Origin: an uncultured Oscillospiraceae bacterium
Lineage (GTDB): Bacteria > Bacillota_A > Clostridia > Oscillospirales > Oscillospiraceae
NCBI GenBank assembly: GCA_910584605.1
Contig: CAJUAW010000083.1
Location: 6,824 to 12,157, forward strand
Direction: 5' to 3'
Length of the DNA: 5,334 nt
How positions within the stretch are numbered: position 1 is the first letter of the stretch; the number at the start of each line of letters is the position of its first letter. Shown here one piece after another: positions 1 to 4,636 of this stretch. Under the pieces are notes generated by a model. The model made no database searches, was not told the DNA's origin, and saw only the letters and a program-made list of their open reading frames with translations. The translations under genes were made by a program, and so were the position numbers.

Positions 1-736
1 CGGGGTAGACATTGTCCAGAATGGAACTGTCGGCCAGCTCCAGGAAGCCGAATTCATACTTGCCGGTGATGGTGCTGTAGAAGGCGGACAGGTCCACGTT
101 GGTGGAGGGGGTGCTGGAATCGCCGGAGCCGGAGGAGGAACCGCTGCCGCTGCCGTCGGGCTTCTGCTCAGGCTTGGGGTCAGGCTTCTGCTCAGGCTTG
201 GGGTCGGGCTTCTGCTCAGGCTTGGTCTCTTCCTTCCAGTCGCAGGTGACGGCGCAGGTGGCCTTGGCGCCGTCGTATTCCACGGTGATGGTGGCCTTGC
301 CGGGGGCCACGGCCTTGATATTGCCGCTCTCGTCGATGGTGGCCACCTTGGTGTCGCTGGAGGTGAAGGTGGGAATGCCGTCGGTGTCGGGCTCGGCGGT
401 ATAGCGCAGGCGGAAGGTGGCCCCGGCCTTATTCAGCTCGATGTTGGTGCGGTTGAGGGTAAGGGTGACCTTCAAGCCCTCCGCCGAGGAGGCGCTGCCG
501 CCGGCGGAGCCGCTGGCGCTGCCGTCGGGGGCGGAGGCGTCGGGCTGGGAGCCGTCCGGGCTGGAAACGTCCGGATTGGAGCCGTCGGGCGCGGAGCCGT
601 CCGGCTGGCTGGAGCTGACGGAAGAGCTTCCGCCGGGGGTGGAGGAGGCGCTGCCGCCGCCGTTTCCGCCGCCGCAGGCGGCAAGGGACAGGGCCAGGGC
701 GCTGGCCAGGGCCATAGCTAGGATGCGTCGTTTCAT
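1..736 (-). CDS. Secreted lipoprotein with BIG2-like Ig domain, N-terminal part (C-terminus outside window)
   Basis: This open frame starts at ATG 736-734 and gives 245 residues before the left edge without a stop. Residues 1-20 are a lipoprotein signal peptide (MKRR, then a hydrophobic Ala/Leu stretch), with lipobox L18-A19-A20-C21, so the mature protein should be lipid-anchored outside the membrane. Residues 22-87 are a Ser/Gly-rich linker with repeated PDGS/PDAS units. Residues about 88-166 resemble a bacterial Ig-like BIG2 domain, seen in SSDTKVATIDESGNIKAVAPGKATITV. Residues 172-194 hold KPEQKPDP repeats, followed by another Gly/Ser linker. A new folded domain begins near 215 (VDLSAFYSTITGKYEFGFLEL) and is cut by the edge; a DUF4358-like domain is possible but only a weak guess. 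The start is supported by GGAG nine bases upstream (747-750) and by the signal peptide. Role unknown; a cell-surface or substrate-binding role is inferred. The cad operon is divergent, with no evident functional link. Confidence 0.85.
   Translation of the reverse strand, partial: MKRRILAMALASALALSLAACGGGNGGGSASSTPGGSSSVSSSQPDGSAPDGSNPDVSSPDGSQPDASAPDGSASGSAGGSASSAEGLKVTLTLNRTNIELNKAGATFRLRYTAEPDTDGIPTFTSSDTKVATIDESGNIKAVAPGKATITVEYDGAKATCAVTCDWKEETKPEQKPDPKPEQKPDPKPEQKPDGSGSGSSSGSGDSSTPSTNVDLSAFYSTITGKYEFGFLELADSSILDNVYP
159..225 (-). repeat. 24-bp tandem repeat, about 2.8 copies, in the lipoprotein linker
   Basis: Units start at 159, 183 and 207 and are nearly identical. Each encodes KPEQKPDP, and the third copy is incomplete. 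Within the unit there is a weaker 12-bp half-repeat (GGCTT...TCA on the plus strand). The product is a Pro/Lys/Glu spacer between the Ig-like domain and the next domain. Near-identity at DNA level points to recent duplication and likely copy-number variation between strains. Confidence 0.85.
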
Positions 737-855
737 GATAAGTAAACTCCTTTTCTGTTGGGGTTATGTTTTGACCCGGTTTTGGGTTCTGAGAGCTTTG
801 ACGCAGAGCGCGGAAAAAGGTTCCCGGCTGGGAGAAAAAAATTTGCGGCAGGAAT

Positions 856-884
856 ATTATACTGTCTTTCTCCCATGCTGGCAA
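856..884 (-). promoter_or_regulatory. Sigma-A promoter for the lipoprotein gene
   Basis: Read on the minus strand, -35 TTGCCA (884-879) is separated by 17 bases from a perfect -10 TATAAT (861-856). The predicted start near 849 leaves a leader of about 110 bases before the ATG at 736. I see no clear riboswitch or terminator hairpin in that leader. The ribosome binding site GGAG lies at 747-750. Confidence 0.7.
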
Positions 885-912
885 GGGCGCCGAAAAAAAT
901 TCCCGGTCCCCC

Positions 913-942
913 TTGACAAAGGGGGGGGCTGTGTAGTATGAT
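913..942 (+). promoter_or_regulatory. Sigma-A promoter of the metal-efflux operon
   Basis: A perfect -35 TTGACA (913-918) is followed after 18 bases by -10 TATGAT (937-942). The spacer contains a run of eight G (921-928). The predicted start is near 949, giving a leader of about 40 bases before the repressor ATG at 989. The -35 lies at the centre of a short palindrome, CCCCCTT-GACA-AAGGGGG (908-925). The promoter drives the four genes ending at 4117; no other good promoter was seen between them. Confidence 0.75.
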
Positions 943-947
943 AATGC

Positions 948-975
948 CAACACATGAACAAGTGCTCATATATTG
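948..975 (+). promoter_or_regulatory. Probable ArsR/SmtB-family operator
   Basis: An imperfect inverted repeat is centred on the two bases AG at 961-962. The core half-sites are ATGAACA (954-960) and TGCTCAT (963-969). With the outer bases, the arms run 948-960 and 963-975 and match at 10 of 13 positions. A 12-2-12 palindrome with a TGAACA-like core is the known operator form for SmtB, CzrA and CadC repressors. It overlaps the predicted transcription start, where bound repressor would block initiation, and lies just before the ArsR-family gene, so autoregulation is inferred. Confidence 0.75.
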
Positions 976-988
976 AAAGGAGAACGCT

Positions 989-1348
989 ATGGAAGGGAAG
1001 GCCATCCCTCACTGCGAGGAGGAATGCGTCCACCTGGACGCCGTGGAGAAGGTCCGCGCCCAGCTGCCCCCCGACGAGCAGCTATACGACCTGGCGGAGC
1101 TGTTCAAGATCTTTGGGGACAGTACCCGGGTCAAGATTCTCTACGCCCTGCTGGAGTCGGAGCTGTGCGTGTGCGACATCGCCAAGCTGATGGAGGTGAC
1201 CCAGTCCGCCGTATCCCACCAGCTGCGGGTGCTGAAAAACAGCAAGCTGGTAAAATTCCGCCGGGAGGGCAAAACAGTGTACTACTCCCTGGCCGACGAC
1301 CACGTCATTCATATCCTGGCTCAGGGTATGGAACATATTTTAGAGTAA
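989..1348 (+). CDS. cadC: CadC-like ArsR/SmtB-family metal-sensing repressor
   Basis: This 119-residue winged-helix repressor should release operator DNA when it binds Cd, Pb or Zn. The fold is recognisable: LFKIFGDSTRVKILYALLE near 38-56, the recognition region VTQSAVSHQLRVLKNSKLV at 70-88, and the wing RREGKTVYYSL at 91-101. Both metal sites known in this family appear intact. The alpha3N site would use C9, C13, C60 and C62, the last two in ELCVCD. The alpha5 site would use D103, H105, H116 and E119. Compared with the staphylococcal CadC ligands as I recall them (C7, C11, C58, C60; D101, H103, H114, E117), all eight are shifted by exactly two residues. The start follows AAAGGAG (976-982) with a 6-base spacer. 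It is the first gene of the operon, just downstream of a matching operator. The ArsR family is nearly certain; the Cd/Pb/Zn specificity rests on ligand spacing. Confidence 0.95.
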   Translation: MEGKAIPHCEEECVHLDAVEKVRAQLPPDEQLYDLAELFKIFGDSTRVKILYALLESELCVCDIAKLMEVTQSAVSHQLRVLKNSKLVKFRREGKTVYYSLADDHVIHILAQGMEHILE

Positions 1349-1366
1349 CAGAAAGGATGTATTCCC

Positions 1367-1585
1367 ATGAAAAAGACCTTTAAGCTCATCGACCTGGACT
1401 GCGCCAACTGCGCCGCCAAAATGGAGACCGCCATCAAAAAGCTGCCCGGCGTGGCGGACGCCTCCGTCTCCTTCATGACCCAGAAAATGACCATCGACGC
1501 GGACAGCGCCCAGTTTGACGACATCATGAAGCAGGTGGTGAAGACCTGCAAAAAGGTGGAGCCCGACTGCGAAATCGTGCTGTGA
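1367..1585 (+). CDS. Free-standing HMA heavy-metal-binding protein
   Basis: This 72-residue protein is a single heavy-metal-associated (HMA, ferredoxin-like) domain. The metal motif is L10-D11-C12-A13-N14-C15, followed by AAKMETAIKKLPGVADASVSF, the usual helix and second strand. The DCxxC form, with Asp just before the first Cys, is that of Zn/Cd/Pb ATPases such as ZntA; copper chaperones usually have MxCxxC, so a Zn/Cd/Pb preference is inferred. Two more cysteines, C61 and C68, lie near the C-terminus and could be extra ligands. It starts 18 bases after the repressor gene, with AAAGGATG (1352-1359) as ribosome binding site. Its stop overlaps the next gene by 4 bases. It probably binds metal in the cytosol and passes it to the ATPase at 2210-4117, which lacks its own N-terminal HMA domain. 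Confidence 0.93.
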   Translation: MKKTFKLIDLDCANCAAKMETAIKKLPGVADASVSFMTQKMTIDADSAQFDDIMKQVVKTCKKVEPDCEIVL

Positions 1586-2196
1586 GCACCTTCTGGGACC
1601 GGGTGGCCTGGCTGTACGACCTGGTGGAGCGGAGCAACCGGGCGGTCAATACTGCGGCGGCCGCCCGGACGGCCCAGCTGGTTCCAGCCGGGGCCAGGGT
1701 TCTGGATTGCGCCGCCGGGACGGGGGAATTCTCCCTGGCGGCGGCAAAACGGGCCGGAACGGTGCTGTGTACCGACCAGTCCCAGGCCATGCTGAAGCAG
1801 GCCCGGAAGAAGGCGGCCCGGCGGAAGGTAACCAACATCCGCTTCGCCCAGCGGGACGTGACCGCCCTGTCCGACCGGGACGGCAGCTTCGACGCGGTGA
1901 TTGCCGCCAACGTCCTTCACCTGCTCTCTCAGCCAGAGAAGGCGGTGCGGGAGCTGTGGCGGGTCACCGCCCCCGGCGGGCGGCTCATTCTGCCCACCTA
2001 CCTCCAGGGAAAGGTGGGGACAGCCTACGGGACCATGATTAAAATTTACCAGGGCGCAGGCTTTCACTACGAACACGCCTTCACCCCGGAGACCTACCGG
2101 ATGCTGCTGGAGAGCCTGAACCTGGTCCCGGTAACTGTGGAGGTCATTCCAGGCCGGGTGCCCGAGGGCATTGCCGTGCTGGAAAAGTCCATATAA
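1582..2196 (+). CDS. Class I SAM-dependent methyltransferase (UbiE-like) in metal operon
   Basis: This 204-residue protein has the Rossmann-type methyltransferase fold. Motif I is ARVLDCAAGTGEF (38-50). An acidic residue, D65 in LCTDQSQAML, should bind the SAM ribose, and D92 (RDVTAL) lies near the adenine. FDAVIAANVLHLL (103-115) and PGGRLILPTY (131-140) are the later conserved strands. The N-terminal FWDRVAWLYD resembles the substrate lid of UbiE-type enzymes. There are only two cysteines (C43, C63), which argues against ArsM-type arsenite methylation. GTG 1582-1584 overlaps the TGA of the HMA gene (GTGA), indicating translational coupling; AAGGTGGAG about 20 bases upstream is too far to be a normal ribosome binding site. 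The substrate is unknown. A metal(loid), a thiol chelator or a membrane small molecule are guesses from context only. Confidence 0.9.
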   Translation: MSTFWDRVAWLYDLVERSNRAVNTAAAARTAQLVPAGARVLDCAAGTGEFSLAAAKRAGTVLCTDQSQAMLKQARKKAARRKVTNIRFAQRDVTALSDRDGSFDAVIAANVLHLLSQPEKAVRELWRVTAPGGRLILPTYLQGKVGTAYGTMIKIYQGAGFHYEHAFTPETYRMLLESLNLVPVTVEVIPGRVPEGIAVLEKSI

Positions 2197-2209
2197 AGAG
2201 GTGTTTGTA

Positions 2210-4117
2210 ATGACCCGAAAGCAAAAAAAGATGCTTTACCGCATCCTCATTGCCTTTGTATTGTTTGTTGTCTGCCTGCTTTTGCCCACTGTCTGGCTGC
2301 CCGGCCCTATTCCGCTGCTTAGTGTGGTTCAGGACCAGAACGGCTGTGGGGCGTATGCCCTGGCAAAGTGGCCGCTGTTCCTGGTCCCCTACCTGGTCAT
2401 TGGCTGGGATGTGCTTTGGAAGGCCCTCCGCAACATCAAAGGCGGGCAGGTCTTTGACGAGAACTTCCTTATGTGCGTGGCTACCGTTGGGGCGCTGGTC
2501 ATCGGCGAGTACCCCGAGGCGGTGGCGGTGATGCTGTTCTACCAGGTGGGGGAGCTGTTCCAGAATGTGGCTGTCTCCCGGTCCCGGCAGTCCATCTCGG
2601 CCCTGATGGACATCCGCCCCGACTACGCCAACATAGAAAAGGACGGCCAGCTCTGTCAGGTGGACCCTGACGAGGTGGCTGTAGGGGATGTGATTGTCAT
2701 CAAGGCGGGGGAGCGGGTGCCCCTGGACGGGACCGTCCTGGAGGGGACCTCCGCCCTGGACACCGCCGCCCTCACCGGCGAGTCCCTGCCCCGGGACGTG
2801 TCTGCCGGGGACGAGGTGATCTCGGGCTGCGTCAACCTCACCGGCCTGCTCCATGTGCGGGTAAGCAAGCCCTTTGGGGAGTCTACCGTCACCCGAATCC
2901 TGGACCTGGTGGAGAATTCCAGCGAGAAAAAGGCCCAGGCGGAGCACTTTATCACCAAATTCGCCCGGTACTACACCCCCATCGTGGTCTTTGCCGCCCT
3001 GGCCCTGGCGGTGATCCCCTCGCTGCTGGACGGCCAGTGGGGTACCTGGGTGCCCCGGGCCCTGAACTTCCTGGTGGTGTCCTGCCCCTGCGCCCTGGTG
3101 ATCTCCATCCCTCTCAGCTTTTTCGGCGGGATCGGCGGGGCCTCCAAGCAGGGCATCCTGGTGAAGGGGAGCAACTACCTGGAGGCCCTGGCCCAGGCGG
3201 GCGTGGTGGTCTTTGACAAGACGGGTACCCTCACGCAGGGCCGGTTTGCCGTCACAGCCGTCCACTCGGAGGGGATGGAGGAGAAGGAGCTGCTGGAGCT
3301 GGCCGCCTTGGCGGAGCAGAGCTCCACCCACCCCATCTCCCGGTCCATCGTAACCGCCTGGGGCGGAACCCCGGATCAGGGGCGGGCCGTGGATGTGGAG
3401 GAGATCGCCGGACACGGCGTCCGGGCGGTGGTGGACGGCCGTCTGGTGCTGGCGGGCAACGGGAAGCTGATGGACCGGGAGAACATTTCCGTCCCCGCCG
3501 GCCACGACCATCCCGGCACCATCATCCACGTGGCGGTGGACGGCCAATACGCCGGGCATCTGGTCATTGCCGACCAGCCCAAGGCCACCTCCGCCCAGGC
3601 GGTGGCGGAGCTGAAGGCGGCGGGAGTGCGGCAGACCGTCATGCTCACCGGCGACGCTCAGGGCGCGGCCCAGGCCGTGGCTCAGGAGCTGGGGCTGGAT
3701 CAGTTCTACGCCCAGCTCCTCCCCGCCGGCAAGGTGGAGCGGGTGGAGGATCTGCTGCGGGACAAGGGTCCCAGGGAGAATCTGGTCTTCGTGGGGGACG
3801 GCATCAACGACGCGCCCGTCCTCTCCCGGGCGGATATCGGGGTGGCGATGGGCGCTCTGGGGTCCGACGCGGCCATTGAGGCGGCGGACATCGTCCTGAT
3901 GGACGACGACCTGCTGAAGCTCCCGGTGGCGGTGCGCATCGCACGGAAGACGTTATCCATCGTGCGGCAGAACGTGGTCTTCGCCCTGGGGGTGAAGCTG
4001 CTGGTGCTGGTGCTGTCCGCCTTGGGCCACGCCAACATGTGGGCCGCCGTCTTTGCCGACGTGGGAGTGTCTGTGCTGGCCATCCTGAACGCCAGCCGGA
4101 TGCTGAAAGCCAAATAA
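2210..4117 (+). CDS. cadA: P1B-2-type heavy-metal (Zn/Cd/Pb) efflux ATPase
   Basis: This 635-residue membrane pump should export divalent soft metals using ATP. Hydrophobic segments lie at about 9-30, 53-70, 85-120, 255-272, 284-305 and 586-627. The actuator domain carries TGES (189-192). The metal-passage helix has C292-P293-C294. D336 in DKTGT is the phosphorylated residue, H374-P375 is the P1B nucleotide-domain HP motif, and GDGIND spans 529-534. K596 and D617 (in AVFADVG) near the C-terminus, together with CPC, are the P1B-2 signature for Zn/Cd/Pb. The protein lacks the N-terminal HMA domain common in CadA/ZntA and begins almost directly with the first membrane segment; the separate HMA protein at 1367-1585 probably replaces it. 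The start at ATG 2210 is chosen because AGAGGTG (2197-2203) precedes it with a 6-base spacer. A TTG at 2171 would overlap the methyltransferase and has no such site. Cd versus Zn cannot be settled from sequence. Confidence 0.96.
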   Translation: MTRKQKKMLYRILIAFVLFVVCLLLPTVWLPGPIPLLSVVQDQNGCGAYALAKWPLFLVPYLVIGWDVLWKALRNIKGGQVFDENFLMCVATVGALVIGEYPEAVAVMLFYQVGELFQNVAVSRSRQSISALMDIRPDYANIEKDGQLCQVDPDEVAVGDVIVIKAGERVPLDGTVLEGTSALDTAALTGESLPRDVSAGDEVISGCVNLTGLLHVRVSKPFGESTVTRILDLVENSSEKKAQAEHFITKFARYYTPIVVFAALALAVIPSLLDGQWGTWVPRALNFLVVSCPCALVISIPLSFFGGIGGASKQGILVKGSNYLEALAQAGVVVFDKTGTLTQGRFAVTAVHSEGMEEKELLELAALAEQSSTHPISRSIVTAWGGTPDQGRAVDVEEIAGHGVRAVVDGRLVLAGNGKLMDRENISVPAGHDHPGTIIHVAVDGQYAGHLVIADQPKATSAQAVAELKAAGVRQTVMLTGDAQGAAQAVAQELGLDQFYAQLLPAGKVERVEDLLRDKGPRENLVFVGDGINDAPVLSRADIGVAMGALGSDAAIEAADIVLMDDDLLKLPVAVRIARKTLSIVRQNVVFALGVKLLVLVLSALGHANMWAAVFADVGVSVLAILNASRMLKAK

Positions 4118-4122
4118 ATACA

Positions 4123-4152
4123 CGCATCCCCGTCCGGTTAGGCGGGGATGCG
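4123..4152. terminator. Bidirectional intrinsic terminator between the ATPase and XRE genes
   Basis: A perfect 10-bp stem pairs CGCATCCCCG (4123-4132) with CGGGGATGCG (4143-4152) around a 10-base loop; two further inner pairs are possible. It lies between convergent genes, 5 bases after the ATPase stop and 1 base before the stop of the XRE gene. The minus-strand side is followed by the T-rich TGTATTTATTT, the plus-strand side by the weaker CTTATGTTT. It should end both transcripts, more efficiently leftward. Confidence 0.75.
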
Positions 4153-4153
4153 C

Positions 4154-4360
4154 TTATGTTTGATCGGTGCGTTCCAGGATATAGTCCACGCTGACTTGGT
4201 AGAAGTCAGCCAGTGCGCACAGGACCCAAGGCGGCACCATCCGCTGTCCGGTTTCGTAGTAGGCATAGGTCCGCTGCGGAACGTTGATTGCGGCGCCAAC
4301 CTCGGTTTGCGTCAGATCGTGGTCCTCTCGCAAATCCCGTATCCTACGGTATCGTGTCAC
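4154..4360 (-). CDS. Small XRE-type (Cro/CI-like) HTH transcriptional regulator
   Basis: This protein of 68 residues is essentially one helix-turn-helix DNA-binding domain. RIRDLREDHDLTQTEVGAAINVPQRTYAYYETGQRMVPPWVLCALADFYQVSVDYILERTD follows the XRE pattern: first helix, LTQTEVG as helix 2, VPQRTYAYYETG as the recognition helix and turn, then LADFYQVSVDYIL. It has no effector or membrane domain. I chose GTG 4360-4358 because GGGTGAT lies just upstream at ribosome-binding distance and because relatives begin close to the RxRDLRED segment. A GTG at 4369 would add three residues (71 aa). It diverges from the 52-aa gene at 4451, and the shared spacer contains repeats that could be its operator. 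A phage- or element-derived origin is possible, as such short XRE proteins are common there, but no other mobile gene is visible. Confidence 0.9.
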   Translation of the reverse strand: MTRYRRIRDLREDHDLTQTEVGAAINVPQRTYAYYETGQRMVPPWVLCALADFYQVSVDYILERTDQT

Positions 4361-4386
4361 TGTAATCACCCGGTTACAGCATATGA

Positions 4387-4428
4387 TAGAATGATTTGTT
4401 CTATTGACGTTTTGAATAAATTGTTCTA
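4387..4428. repeat. Repeated TTGTTCTA elements in the divergent promoter region, candidate XRE operator
   Basis: TTGTTCTA occurs exactly at 4396-4403 and 4421-4428, 25 bases apart. The first copy also forms an inverted pair with TAGAA at 4387-4391 (TAGAA, 7 bases, TTCTA). The second copy overlaps the predicted -10 of the rightward gene. Short repeated or palindromic elements between an XRE gene and a divergent partner are typical repressor sites, but binding is only inferred. Confidence 0.45.
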
Positions 4429-4432
4429 AAAT
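4404..4432 (+). promoter_or_regulatory. Sigma-A promoter for the 52-aa gene
   Basis: TTGACG (4404-4409), a 17-base spacer and TAAAAT (4427-4432) each differ from consensus at one position. The predicted start near 4439 falls within or next to the ribosome binding site AGAGGTGA (4438-4445), so the leader would be only about 12 bases. For the leftward XRE gene only a weak -10-like TATCAT (4388-4383) is seen, without a good -35. Confidence 0.55.
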
Positions 4433-4450
4433 GGGTGAGAGGTGACTTCA

Positions 4451-4609
4451 ATGCCAGACTATAAAACGATGTATCTGACCCTGTTCAAGGCCAGCGAGGA
4501 GGCGGTCAATCTGTTGATTGCCGCCCAGCGGAAATGCGAGGAACTGTATATTGCCAGCGAGGAACCCAATATCGTGGTTCTTTCCGATGAGGACGATACA
4601 GCCCCCTGA
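4451..4609 (+). CDS. Small acidic 52-aa protein of unknown function
   Basis: ATG 4451 follows a strong ribosome binding site, AGAGGTGA (4438-4445), with a 5-base spacer. The product begins MPDYKTMYLTLFKASEEAVN and ends VVLSDEDDTAP. Residues about 5-35 look amphipathic and helical (TMYLTLFKASEEAVNLLIA, then AQRKCEELY), and the tail is acidic (DEDD). There is one cysteine (C29), no signal peptide and no membrane segment. I recognise the general pattern of small conserved hypothetical proteins found near XRE regulators in Clostridia, often in phage-like or accessory regions, but cannot name a function. The gene is divergent from the XRE gene with 90 bases between starts, and its stop codon lies inside the downstream hairpin. 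It is real on the strength of its ribosome binding site, promoter and terminator. A role as partner or target of the XRE regulator is inferred. Confidence 0.75.
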   Translation: MPDYKTMYLTLFKASEEAVNLLIAAQRKCEELYIASEEPNIVVLSDEDDTAP

Positions 4610-4631
4610 CGCATTTATGTCAGGGGGCTGT
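4598..4631. terminator. Strong 13-bp hairpin terminator between the 52-aa gene and leuA
   Basis: ACAGCCCCCTGAC (4598-4610) pairs perfectly with GTCAGGGGGCTGT (4619-4631) around the loop GCATTTAT. The left arm includes the last codons and TGA of the 52-aa gene; leuA on the other strand ends 6 bases beyond the right arm. It therefore serves convergent genes. The T-tracts are poor on both sides (TGATGTTAT rightward), so termination by the hairpin alone may be incomplete. Confidence 0.65.
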
Positions 4632-4636
4632 TGATG

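Noticed and set aside
429..953. Open frames of 174 codons on both strands over the lipoprotein N-terminus and its upstream region
   Set aside because: They are low-complexity Pro/Arg/Ala or Ser/Gly products that overlap the signal peptide, linker and promoters. The lipoprotein frame has lipobox, ribosome binding site and promoter.
737..988. Possible riboswitch or small RNA in the 252-base divergent region
   Set aside because: Apart from the two promoters, the operator and ribosome binding sites, I found no convincing stem-loop with terminator or known aptamer pattern; A-rich and G-rich runs only.
1321..2076. Minus-strand frame of 251 codons opposite the HMA and methyltransferase genes
   Set aside because: No domain is visible, and it overlaps two well-supported genes and the end of a third.
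2171..2209. TTG start that would extend the ATPase by 13 residues
   Set aside because: It overlaps the methyltransferase end and lacks a ribosome binding site. ATG 2210 has AGAGGTG at proper spacing.
2144..3559. Long minus-strand open frame of 471 codons opposite the ATPase
   Set aside because: It is a His/Gly/Gln-rich mirror of a GC-rich gene with no recognisable domain, and the plus strand carries a full P-type ATPase with every motif.
4148..4429. Plus-strand frame of 93 codons across the XRE gene
   Set aside because: It begins inside the terminator stem, has no ribosome binding site and is antisense to a clear HTH protein.
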